Part shown: piece after piece, positions 8,560-16,072 of the stretch | Numbering within the stretch: the stretch's first letter is position 1 | Layout of the letters: every line of letters begins with the position of its first letter | Source of the DNA: Bacteroidales bacterium | GTDB lineage: Bacteria > Bacteroidota > Bacteroidia > Bacteroidales > F082 | DNA length: 64,000 bases | Direction of reading: 5' to 3' | Assembly (NCBI GenBank): GCA_017616735.1 | Contig: JAFZXP010000009.1 | Span: 55,114 to 119,113 of the forward strand | The notes under the pieces: model-generated | What the model was told of the DNA's origin: nothing | The model's input: the letters and a program-made list of their open reading frames with translations, nothing else | The model's database searches: none | Program-made: the position numbers and the translations under genes

Positions 8560-9681
8560 ATGAAAAAAATCTTATCACTATTAACTATCGTATTTGCAGT
8601 GTTGAGCTGTTTTGCTCAAAAAGGACCGATTGTCAGAGACCAAATACAGATGGAAGTCAACACAATAACTGTTGACGAGACCAGACGCATCAACGATTAT
8701 ATCTCAAATCAGAAAAGATCACGTTTTTTGCTCGAAACATGGGGCAAAAACGTTTTGACTTCGGCTGCCAACGGAGTCTCCAATTTGTTGATTACCGAGG
8801 CAATTAAACTTACAAGCATCCGCAAGACCAAAAAGGCCAACTGGAGTAAAATGATTGAAAAAGAATGCAATTATGTTGACAATATAAGTTTTGTCAACAG
8901 CTTGACCGATTTTTATTCCAAAGGCTCTTACGATGGTCCGCTTGATCCGGCCGACATCAATTTCAATGGTTTTACCATCATGGCTCAAAACAATGGCAGG
9001 GAGTTGATGAGATTTTATTCGCATGTAGCCACCGACGAAGCCGGACTTGACAAGATATTCAATCAAAGCAAGTTCGACTTGGTTATCGATTCGTTGTTTT
9101 ACCATCCTTTCAACTGTCATATCCCGAATTTGCGAGCCAACAACATAGTCGTTGACCAAGACAAGCAATATGGCAGAAATATCAGTTTCTCATTTGACGA
9201 ACGAAACAATCTGATGCTCAACATCCGCTTTACCATAATCGCTTCATGGTATAACGAGGCCGTAATGTTGGCCAAGGATGTCGAATTGGGATCATTTAAC
9301 ATTCAGATTCCTATTAGTCAGGAGCGGTTGACCGACAGTGTGTTTGTTTACAAAAGGGGAGTGTCGGCCGACACTTTATCGTTGTCGGGTGACTGTTTCA
9401 TAGTGCCGCGTTCATATATGCCGCTTTCGGGAGGCGTGGCTCATTGGGGCACCGGCCAGTACAATGTCATGATTGAATTTTCGGAGCATTGCGGCATCAC
9501 GGCCGAAGTTAGAGACAATTGGAAACATGATTACCGTCAGCTTAAACGCATGAGTAAAAACAAGGAAACAGGCCAATATTTGCTCAATATCTGCAAACAA
9601 AACGGCAACATTGCCATCAAAGCTGTAATTGAATCCACTTCCAAGTCAGCATTGTCTGATCTTGATAAAAAAGCAAGATGA
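8560..9681 (+). CDS. Secreted protein of unknown function, last gene of the protease cluster
   Basis: This 373-residue protein begins with a signal sequence (MKKILSLLTIVFAVLSCFAQ). The Cys in VLSC could be read as a weak lipobox, but cleavage after FAQ is more typical. I recognise no family. The middle is rich in predicted beta-strand, with a run of aromatic residues, and there are no obvious catalytic motifs. It lies 14 bases after the second CHAT gene and ends seven bases before the convergent mnmA, so it closes the operon. Its position makes it a candidate substrate, effector or inhibitor of the exported proteases; this is inference only. Confidence 0.6.
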   Translation: MKKILSLLTIVFAVLSCFAQKGPIVRDQIQMEVNTITVDETRRINDYISNQKRSRFLLETWGKNVLTSAANGVSNLLITEAIKLTSIRKTKKANWSKMIEKECNYVDNISFVNSLTDFYSKGSYDGPLDPADINFNGFTIMAQNNGRELMRFYSHVATDEAGLDKIFNQSKFDLVIDSLFYHPFNCHIPNLRANNIVVDQDKQYGRNISFSFDERNNLMLNIRFTIIASWYNEAVMLAKDVELGSFNIQIPISQERLTDSVFVYKRGVSADTLSLSGDCFIVPRSYMPLSGGVAHWGTGQYNVMIEFSEHCGITAEVRDNWKHDYRQLKRMSKNKETGQYLLNICKQNGNIAIKAVIESTSKSALSDLDKKAR

Positions 9682-9687
9682 TGAGTT

Positions 9688-10749
9688 TTACTCGATAACT
9701 CCGCTTCCTAGCACCACAGGTTCGGTGGCATGATAAATAGTGCCGAACTGGCCGCTGGCGACGCCGGAAATCATCACGTCGGAGTGAATGACTAAACCGC
9801 GGTCGGTGAGGCTGAGAGTGCCGGTGCGGAATTCGGGCTGGTGACGGATTTTGTAGCGCACTTTTTCGCCTTCAGCGAACTTGATGACAGGGTTCATAGC
9901 CTGAACGTCGACTAGCTCAATAGTGTTGGTGTATTGCGCCTCAGGGTCGTAGCCTTGCGACACGTAAACGATATTGTTTTCGGTATCTTTCTTTACCACA
10001 AACCACGGTCCGCCTCCAAGTCCTAAACCCTTGCGTTGACCGATGGTGTGGAACCAGAATCCCTTGTGACGGCCGAGTTTTTTGCCGGTCTCGAGCTCAA
10101 TGATGTCGCCTTCTTTTTCGCCAACATATTCGCGGATGTAGTCGTTGTAGTTAATCTTTCCCAAGAAGCAAATGCCCTGAGAATCATGGCGTTGAGCGCT
10201 TGGAAGGCCGTATTTTTCAGCCAACTGGCGCACCTCGCTCTTCGGAATTGCGCCCACAGGGAACATAGCCTTTTTCAGCTGCTGATAAGTGATTCGAGCC
10301 AAGAAGTCGGTCTGGTCTTTGAAGGTGTCGACAGCAGTGCCAAGCCATGCAATGCCTTGAGCGTCAATCCATTGCTGAGCGTAATGGCCGGTGGCGATGC
10401 GGTCAAACTGATAGCCGGCCTTTTCCTCGAAAGCACCGAACTTGATAAAGCGGTTGCACATCACATCGGGGTTGGGAGTCAAGCCCTTGCGCACCGAGTC
10501 CATGGTGTAGGCAGCCACTCGGTCGTAATACTCCTTCTGCAGGTCGACGATATCGAACTTGCAGCCGTATTTCTTAGCGATATAAGATGTTATCTCGATG
10601 TCTTCCTCCGACGGGCAGTCCATCAAATCTTCCTTGCCCTCGAGCCCAATTTTGATGTAAAATATATGAGGATCAATGCCTTGCTCCTTCAAGAGAGGCA
10701 CTATCACCGAGCTGTCAACTCCACCCGATACTAACGCTGCAACATTCAT
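9688..10749 (-). CDS. mnmA: tRNA-specific 2-thiouridylase MnmA
   Basis: MnmA transfers sulfur to U34 of tRNA-Lys, -Glu and -Gln in an ATP-dependent reaction. The 353-residue protein has the N-terminal PP-loop (SGGVDSS). One catalytic Cys lies in NPDVMCNRFIKF and the second in GICFLGKINY, and the central GHYAQ segment is present. The length is typical. It lies on the minus strand just downstream of xth (six bases), so the two are probably co-transcribed, and it converges on the protease cluster. A tRNA-Gln gene, one of its substrates, occurs about 8.8 kb away. Confidence 0.95.
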   Translation of the reverse strand: MNVAALVSGGVDSSVIVPLLKEQGIDPHIFYIKIGLEGKEDLMDCPSEEDIEITSYIAKKYGCKFDIVDLQKEYYDRVAAYTMDSVRKGLTPNPDVMCNRFIKFGAFEEKAGYQFDRIATGHYAQQWIDAQGIAWLGTAVDTFKDQTDFLARITYQQLKKAMFPVGAIPKSEVRQLAEKYGLPSAQRHDSQGICFLGKINYNDYIREYVGEKEGDIIELETGKKLGRHKGFWFHTIGQRKGLGLGGGPWFVVKKDTENNIVYVSQGYDPEAQYTNTIELVDVQAMNPVIKFAEGEKVRYKIRHQPEFRTGTLSLTDRGLVIHSDVMISGVASGQFGTIYHATEPVVLGSGVIE

Positions 10750-10755
10750 ACCTTA

Positions 10756-11517
10756 TTATATTAATTCGACGTAAATCGGACAATGGTCGGAGTGCTTGGC
10801 CTCAGGAAATATCGACGCATTGACGATGTTGTCTTTCAAAGTGTCTGTAACTATATGATAATCAATACGCCAGCCTTTATTGTTCTCACGGGCGTTGGCG
10901 CGATAGCTCCACCATGAATAGTGACCGGGGTCTTTGTGCAGGTGACGGTAGCTGTCGATGTAGCCGTCGCTCAGGAAGTCGGTAAACCACTGACGCTCTT
11001 CAGGTAAGAAGCCCGAACTGGTGGCGTTTCTCACAGGGTCGTGAATGTCGATAGCCTCGTGGCAGATGTTGTAATCGCCCGAAAGCACAAGGTTGGGGCG
11101 CTCTTGACGCAACTTGTTGACGTATCCTCTGAAGAAATCAAGCCATTCCATCTTGAAATCCTGACGCTCTTCGCCTGTGGTGCCCGATGGATGGTAAACG
11201 CTCACTACCGACAAATCGCCGAAGTCAGCACGCAGGAAACGGCCCTCGTCGTCGTATTTCTTGTTGTTCATGCCGTAGACCACGTTGTCGGGCTCTATTT
11301 TGCTGAGCAAACCCACTCCGCTGTAGCCTTTTTTCTGTGCCGGAAACCAGTAGCTGTGGTAGCCCATCGCCTCAATCTCCATCACCGGAATCTGATCGGG
11401 TGTCGCCTTCAACTCCTGAAAACACACCACATCCGGCTGAACTTGGTCAATCCACTCCAGTAGGCCCTTAGCAATCGCTGCACGAATACCGTTTACATTA
11501 TAACTGATAATTTTCAT
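10756..11517 (-). CDS. xth: Exodeoxyribonuclease III (AP endonuclease, Xth/ExoA family)
   Basis: This 253-residue protein is a Mg-dependent exonuclease/AP endonuclease of base-excision repair. The motifs run in order: SYNVNGIRAA at the start, CFQELKA with the metal-binding Glu, YSGVGLLSK, LSGDYNICH, and the terminal KHSDHCPI with the catalytic Asp-His. The length agrees with the family. It is transcribed on the minus strand, followed by mnmA after six bases. The upstream region towards the ClC gene contains the repeats at 11523-11732. Confidence 0.95.
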   Translation of the reverse strand: MKIISYNVNGIRAAIAKGLLEWIDQVQPDVVCFQELKATPDQIPVMEIEAMGYHSYWFPAQKKGYSGVGLLSKIEPDNVVYGMNNKKYDDEGRFLRADFGDLSVVSVYHPSGTTGEERQDFKMEWLDFFRGYVNKLRQERPNLVLSGDYNICHEAIDIHDPVRNATSSGFLPEERQWFTDFLSDGYIDSYRHLHKDPGHYSWWSYRANARENNKGWRIDYHIVTDTLKDNIVNASIFPEAKHSDHCPIYVELI

Positions 11518-11522
11518 AAAAT

Positions 11523-11732
11523 TACACTATTAAACTCTTCAACTCTAAACTTGTTCAACTACTCTCAACACTACACTTTAATCATCGACTCCAAACTATG
11601 CAAAAAGCCGCAGGCTAATTTTTTTCCGCTCACGCAATGCCTGCTATTTTTCGCATAGTTTTCCGTCTTTAAAACTTCAATACTTTAACATTTACACTAT
11701 TAAACTCTTCAACTCTAAACTTGTTCAACTAC
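11523..11732. repeat. 40-bp direct repeat pair flanking a palindromic element
   Basis: An identical 40-bp sequence beginning TACACTATTAAACTC occurs at 11523-11562 and 11693-11732, bracketing the hairpin element at 11587-11687. The flanks consist of CTCTAAAC/ACTTTAAA-like units, and a related tract lies at 14281-14341. The copies are far longer than a transposition target duplication, so slippage or recombination of spacer DNA is more likely than insertion. Confidence 0.8.
11587..11687. repeat. Dispersed hairpin element, copy A
   Basis: This 101-bp element has inner inverted ends (AAACTATGC...GCATAGTTT) and a second pairing between GCCGCAGGCTAA and the facing TGCCTGC segment. A near-identical 101-bp copy lies inverted at 17417-17517. 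A third family member at 14179-14281 shares the ends but has a different centre. It is non-coding, intergenic and MITE- or REP-like. Confidence 0.8.
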
Positions 11733-11765
11733 CCTAAACTCTAAACTTTAAACTTTGAACTATTT

Positions 11766-11798
11766 TTTGCAAAATTACTAAAAAAGTTTTTAACTTTG
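11766..11798 (+). promoter_or_regulatory. Bacteroidota-type promoter for the ClC gene
   Basis: A -33 TTTG (11766-11769) is followed after 21 bases by a -7 TAACTTTG (11791-11798), matching the TTTG/TAnnTTTG consensus. The ClC ATG begins at 11804, so the predicted start site falls at or within about two bases of the start codon. The transcript should be leaderless or nearly so. Confidence 0.7.
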
Positions 11799-11803
11799 CC
11801 GCC

Positions 11804-13597
11804 ATGAGTATGAATTTGAAAGAACGAGCAAATAATTTCTTTAAGTCGTTGAATAAGTGGCGGTTGGCCCATTTATCCGACCGACAATTCATGCTTATTC
11901 TGGCTATTCCGACCGGATTTTTGGCTGGATTGTCGGCTGTGATTATCAAGTTCCTGACTCACACAATCCGCGATTTTTTCTTTTACATCCGCACTTTGGA
12001 GAGCCATTTCGACCTGATGTTTTTTGTCTTGCCCGCAATAGGTATATTGCTGACAATCATAGTGATACGCTATGTCATCAGGCGTGATGTCGGACACGGA
12101 ATACCGGGTTTGCTCTATGCCTTGTCGCGCAACAAGGGCATAGTGAAGCCCTACACCACCTTCGCTTCAATCATCACCAGTGCCCTGACGGTGGGTTTTG
12201 GCGGATCGGCCGGATTGGAAGGCCCGTCGGTGTCGACAGGCGGCAGCATAGGCTCCAACATCGGACAGGTGCTCAAACTGAGCCAGAAGCAAATCAACGT
12301 GCTGATTGGCATGGGCGGCGCCTCGGCCTTGGCAGCCATTTTCCAAGCGCCAATCACAGGCGTGATATTTGCCATGGAAGTGTTTATGATAGACATCTCA
12401 ATGACTGCTTTGGTGCCAATAATTGTGTCGGCATTTGTGGCAATTTTGACATCGTATCTGTTTTTGGGCCGTGCCATCGAATATGAAATCACTATAGCTG
12501 AGTCGTTCATACCGTCCAATTCGTTGTATTACGTGGGTTTAGGTCTTGTGGTCGGCTTGGTGTCGGCTTACTTCATGAGGGTTTATTTTGGTGTCGGAAA
12601 ACAGTTCAGCAAATTCTCAAACCCTTGGCTGCGTTTCATTATCGCAGCTTTTGGCCTCGGCGCCTTGATTTTCGTGTTCCCGTCGCTTTACGGCGAGGGT
12701 TACGAAACCATCAACGCCGCGCTTAACGGCAAATCTGATCTCATTCTTTTCAACACTATTTTTGAACCATTCAGCAATAACATCTGGATTGTAATCCTGA
12801 TTTTCGTGGCAATAATCTTGTGCAAGGCATTTGCCACTTCGCTCACATTCGCTGCCGGTGGAGTTGGAGGCACTTTTGCTCCGGCATTGTTCCTTGGTGC
12901 AATGACTGGCATGGTTTATGCATTGGTTGTCAATAATTTAGGAATCGGGAGTCTGGATGTGTCGAAGTTTGCCCTTGTCGGAATGAGCGGCGTTATTGCC
13001 GGCATGCTGCATGCCCCGCTGACAGGTATATTCCTCATCGCTGAAATCACCAACGGCTACTCGCTGATGGTGCCGCTGATGATAGTGTCAGCGCTCTCGC
13101 TGGCTGTGAACCGCATGTTCTTCAAGGAATCGATTTACACCAGAAGTATTGCAGAAAAAGGAGTGAAAGTGTCGTTCAACAAGAACGAAACCATCCTCAA
13201 CATGATGACTTCCGACAATCTTATCGAGACCAACTTCACGACCATCCGTCCCGAGCAAACGCTTGGCGATCTGGTCAAAGTCATAGCTTCTTCAACCAGA
13301 AACATCTTCCCGGTAGTGGCCGAAAACGGCGATTTCGAGGGTCATATCCTCTTCGACGACGTGCGCTCATTCATGTTCGACACCAGCCTTTACGGCACTT
13401 CGGTCGAAGACATCATGGTTTATCCCGAGTACATCATCAATTATGATGAAACCATCGAAAGCATAGTCCAGAAATTTGAGAAATCACACAAATACAACAT
13501 AGTGATTGTCGACCACGGCAAGTATCTTGGCTACATTTCGCGAGCCAATGTTTTCACTGCTTATCAGGCGACGTTGAAGGAGATTTCCGCGGAATAG
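11804..13597 (+). CDS. ClC-family chloride channel/transporter with CBS domains
   Basis: This 597-residue inner-membrane protein has about ten to twelve TM helices followed by a cytoplasmic CBS-domain pair (about residues 455-590). The ClC selectivity motifs are visible: GHGIP (97-101, for GSGIP) and GSAGLEGPSV (134-143), where E139 corresponds to the gating glutamate. A GGVGGTFAPALFLG segment matches the third filter motif. It moves chloride or a similar anion, possibly in exchange for protons. The last 44 bases overlap antisense with the exosortase-like gene, so the two 3' ends are convergent. Confidence 0.92.
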   Translation: MSMNLKERANNFFKSLNKWRLAHLSDRQFMLILAIPTGFLAGLSAVIIKFLTHTIRDFFFYIRTLESHFDLMFFVLPAIGILLTIIVIRYVIRRDVGHGIPGLLYALSRNKGIVKPYTTFASIITSALTVGFGGSAGLEGPSVSTGGSIGSNIGQVLKLSQKQINVLIGMGGASALAAIFQAPITGVIFAMEVFMIDISMTALVPIIVSAFVAILTSYLFLGRAIEYEITIAESFIPSNSLYYVGLGLVVGLVSAYFMRVYFGVGKQFSKFSNPWLRFIIAAFGLGALIFVFPSLYGEGYETINAALNGKSDLILFNTIFEPFSNNIWIVILIFVAIILCKAFATSLTFAAGGVGGTFAPALFLGAMTGMVYALVVNNLGIGSLDVSKFALVGMSGVIAGMLHAPLTGIFLIAEITNGYSLMVPLMIVSALSLAVNRMFFKESIYTRSIAEKGVKVSFNKNETILNMMTSDNLIETNFTTIRPEQTLGDLVKVIASSTRNIFPVVAENGDFEGHILFDDVRSFMFDTSLYGTSVEDIMVYPEYIINYDETIESIVQKFEKSHKYNIVIVDHGKYLGYISRANVFTAYQATLKEISAE

Positions 13598-14168
13598 AAT
13601 GATGAAAATTATCATTCCAAATCACCCACATAAAGAAAATCACCACATAGAACATTATCTTGAAGATAACGTCGTGTGCCAGGGCGAAGTCGTTCGGAAA
13701 AGGCCTTAAAAACAACGCTATTCCGACCACTCGCACCACGTTGGTGAATTCCACTATGACCAGTCCCAGCGGTATGTACCAGGCTTTGTGCTTCCACGGG
13801 CCGGGGAAGATGAGCATCAGGTAGAGCCAGTGCAGCCACTGCTTGAGGCTGGTGCATTCGGGTGCCACAGTCACAGCTGAATAGGTGTCCTGATGGTTGA
13901 GGAACCAAATTGTCTGGTCTTTGGTGAAGAAATCCATGCGGAATACATGTTCCAGCACCCAGGTGCTTTGGTTGAAAAGCAGCTTCGAAGCCCACACAAA
14001 CAGCTTGTCGATGGTACCTTTAATCGGCCAGTAGTCGAGATATTCGTTCCAAACAACATACAGCAAATGAAAGCTGAAAATCAGCACAAAGAACAGCCCC
14101 ACGTCGAAATACGTCTGGTAGCGCTTGTCAGCGTAAAGCTCTTTTATTTTGTCTTTATTAAAATTCAT
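13554..14168 (-). CDS. Exosortase/archaeosortase-family membrane protein
   Basis: This 204-residue protein with about five TM helices carries the exosortase triad: C105 in APECTSL, R146 in NVVRV and H165 in AHD. Exosortases are transpeptidases that recognise C-terminal sorting tags of exported proteins. Archaeosortase-type members are often stand-alone, as here. No PEP-CTERM-like tag is obvious on the neighbouring proteins. The next gene upstream on this strand is a beta-barrel protein. The stop codon lies inside the ClC gene, giving a 44-base antisense overlap. The final 15 or so residues are polar (HHSIPRKSPSTSPDKQ), so the tail may be recently extended. Confidence 0.8.
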   Translation of the reverse strand: MNFNKDKIKELYADKRYQTYFDVGLFFVLIFSFHLLYVVWNEYLDYWPIKGTIDKLFVWASKLLFNQSTWVLEHVFRMDFFTKDQTIWFLNHQDTYSAVTVAPECTSLKQWLHWLYLMLIFPGPWKHKAWYIPLGLVIVEFTNVVRVVGIALFLRPFPNDFALAHDVIFKIMFYVVIFFMWVIWNDNFHHSIPRKSPSTSPDKQ

Positions 14169-14178
14169 ATTATCGTTA

Positions 14179-14281
14179 TGACTTCAAACTATGCAAAGCA
14201 TCACTTCAGGGTGAGCCCTTGAGGTCTCACATTCGTGATTGCTTTGCATAGTTTTCCGTCTTTAAATCATCAATACTTTAT
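14179..14281. repeat. Dispersed hairpin element, copy B (variant centre)
   Basis: The left arm AAACTATGCAAAGCATCAC (14186-14204) pairs with the facing arm at 14235-14253, with one unpaired base. The outer flanks (ACTTCAAAC, and TTTTCCGTCTTTAAA followed by CAATACTTTA) match copies A and C, while the centre differs. It lies in the roughly 175-bp gap between the exosortase-like and beta-barrel genes, next to CTCTAAAC-type spacer DNA. Confidence 0.75.
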
Positions 14282-14343
14282 AACTATCAACTCTAAACTA
14301 TTTCAACTACTCTAAACTCTACACTTTAAACTCTACACTTTTA

Positions 14344-15126
14344 TCATCTGATTTTATATCCTACAGTAAGCAGCACCGACCTTGTTTGTGACACCGCGTC
14401 ATCGTAATTATAATGAATCTGGTCATCGGCATCAACTCCGCTCTCAAGATAAGGGGTCTTCTGCCTGATCAGATCCATAAATCCCAAGCTGAAGCGGGCC
14501 GACACGAAGATGTTGTCGAAGAAATTGAATGTCACACCGCCTAAGGCGTTGATGCTCAGTGGGTCGAATTCGCTATCGCTGTTATAAACCACGCTCTTGT
14601 GGTTGATGCCGCGTTCGGCTTCTTTTATCATTCGGAAGCAGAAGCTGGGCTGCACACCCAGGTCGAGGCTCATCAGTTGGTCGAAGAAGTACACCTTTGC
14701 CATAATCGCGGCACTTACGTTACTCATTTTTGTGCTGGCTTTGTAGCCATAAGTCACATATTCGTCATCTTCGATGTTTTTCTTTCTGACGTTGCCTGTA
14801 AGTTTGTATCCCGACTGATTGTAGAACAGCTCAAGCTGCAGCCCGACTCGGTTACTGGCTTGGTATTCAAACATACCGCCTATCACAAAACCGAAGTTTG
14901 GCGCCACTTTGGCATCGTTGACCGTCAGATACGACACCTCGTAATTGCCTTCTGAAATCATCACGGTGTTCACCTCGCTGTCGTCGTAAAAAAGGTTGTC
15001 GCCTATTTTCATCCAGTTGACGCTTCCTCCCAAGAAAACGCCGTAGTGTAAGCTTTCTTGTGCTAATCCGCTGACACTCAATATAATAACAGCGGCGATA
15101 GTGAATAATATCCTCTTCATATCCAA
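14344..15126 (-). CDS. Outer-membrane beta-barrel protein (PorT-like)
   Basis: This 260-residue protein has a signal peptide (MKRILFTIAAVIILSVSGLAQ). Its amphipathic strands are typical of the eight-stranded PorT/OmpX-like barrels of Bacteroidota, with many aromatic girdle residues (for example RVGLQLELFYNQSGY and FVSARFSLGFMDL). It ends with VLLTVGYKIR, a barrel-like last strand. ATG codons at 15126 and 15120 are both possible; the second gives the more canonical signal peptide start. Its specific role is unknown. It is divergent from the nitrilase gene, with a 71-bp shared upstream region. Confidence 0.75.
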   Translation of the reverse strand: MDMKRILFTIAAVIILSVSGLAQESLHYGVFLGGSVNWMKIGDNLFYDDSEVNTVMISEGNYEVSYLTVNDAKVAPNFGFVIGGMFEYQASNRVGLQLELFYNQSGYKLTGNVRKKNIEDDEYVTYGYKASTKMSNVSAAIMAKVYFFDQLMSLDLGVQPSFCFRMIKEAERGINHKSVVYNSDSEFDPLSINALGGVTFNFFDNIFVSARFSLGFMDLIRQKTPYLESGVDADDQIHYNYDDAVSQTRSVLLTVGYKIR

Positions 15127-15166
15127 AAAAATTTTTTACAAAATTAAGCAAAAATAATAAAAGTAG

Positions 15167-15174
15167 TATATTTG
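15167..15174 (+). promoter_or_regulatory. -7 promoter box upstream of the nitrilase gene
   Basis: TATATTTG matches the TAnnTTTG -7 consensus 24 bases before the ATG at 15198. No clear TTTG -33 box is present at the expected distance (A/T-rich, TTTA only), so the assignment is tentative. Confidence 0.5.
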
Positions 15175-15197
15175 TAAGTTTTTTTAATGAAATTTTT

Positions 15198-15959
15198 ATG
15201 AATCTCAGGGTAACATGTGTGCAGAGTGACATAGTCGCACGCGACCAGCAGGCCAACCGCAGGCATTTCGAAAAGCTCATCAACGGCGTGGCCGACACCG
15301 ATGTCATTGTGCTGCCGGAGACTTTCACTACTGGTTTTCCGGCCGATCCTAATCTGTTTGCGGAGGAGCTGGGTGGACCTACGATGAAGTGGATGGAGAG
15401 GATGGCGAATGAGAAAAATTGCGCGATTTGCGGCACTATTTTGACTAAAGGGGATGGTTTTTACAATACCTTTGTTTGGATGGAACCCAATGGGAAGTTC
15501 TACGTTTACAACAAGAGGCATCTGTTTACCATGGGAGGCGAGATAGGGCTTAATCCAGGTCAGGAGCGTATCACGATCGAGTATAAAGGATGGCGCATCA
15601 GGCCATTCGTGTGCTACGACATGCGTTTTCCGGTGTGGAACCGCAACAGCTTCCGCGATGGCAAGTTCGAGTACGATTTGGCAATTTACACTGCCGAGTG
15701 GCCCGAAAAGAAATCGGAGGTGTGGAACACTTTGTTGCGTGCCAGAGCCATTGAGAATCAGGCGTATATTGTGGGCGTGAATCGTGTCGGAATAGATGAT
15801 AGCGATATAAAATACAAGGGCGAGAGCATGGTGCTGAACATGAAAGGGCGTGTGGTGGCTGAGGCCGCAGAAGGTGAAAACGTGTTCACGGCCGAACTGA
15901 ATAAAGAAGATTTGATAGCATTTAGAGATTATTTCAAAGTATCTGCTGACTGGGATTAA
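15198..15959 (+). CDS. Nitrilase-superfamily amidase (omega-amidase/YafV-like)
   Basis: This 253-residue cytoplasmic hydrolase has the Glu-Lys-Cys triad: E41 in VLPETFTTGF, K106 in VYNKRHLF and C139 in FVCYDMRFPVW. The sequence around the Cys and the NKRHLF motif match the YafV/Nit2 omega-amidase group, which hydrolyses alpha-ketoglutaramate or alpha-ketosuccinamate and so repairs transamination by-products. The length fits the family. It stands alone, with a palindromic repeat immediately downstream. Confidence 0.88.
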   Translation: MNLRVTCVQSDIVARDQQANRRHFEKLINGVADTDVIVLPETFTTGFPADPNLFAEELGGPTMKWMERMANEKNCAICGTILTKGDGFYNTFVWMEPNGKFYVYNKRHLFTMGGEIGLNPGQERITIEYKGWRIRPFVCYDMRFPVWNRNSFRDGKFEYDLAIYTAEWPEKKSEVWNTLLRARAIENQAYIVGVNRVGIDDSDIKYKGESMVLNMKGRVVAEAAEGENVFTAELNKEDLIAFRDYFKVSADWD

Positions 15960-15969
15960 TAATACAACC

Positions 15970-16055
15970 GTCATTTCGACTGAAGCGAAGCGAAATGGAG
16001 AAATCTTTATTGATTGTGGGAGATTCCTCCGCTCCCTGCGGTCGGTCGGAATGAC
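15970..16055. repeat. Palindromic repeat of the GTCATTTCGA...TCGGAATGAC family
   Basis: The arms GTCATTTCGACTGAAGCGAA and TCGGTCGGAATGAC frame inner AGATTTCTCC-like sequence, forming a long imperfect hairpin between the nitrilase and trkA genes. Half-copies of the same family occur inside coding sequence at 18364-18408 and 30737-30770. This kind of GC-rich REP-like element is widespread in Bacteroidota genomes. Confidence 0.8.
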
Positions 16056-16072
16056 GAACAAGAATATAGAAT

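Noticed and set aside
10036-10734. 232-codon plus-strand frame opposite mnmA
   Set aside because: It is an antisense shadow of mnmA; the minus-strand protein has all MnmA motifs and this frame has none.
11587-11687. Insertion sequence
   Set aside because: At about 100 bp with no transposase and no clear target duplication, it is described as a hairpin repeat only.
11523-11732. CRISPR array
   Set aside because: There are only two direct repeats, a palindromic element between them, no spacer series and no cas genes in the window.
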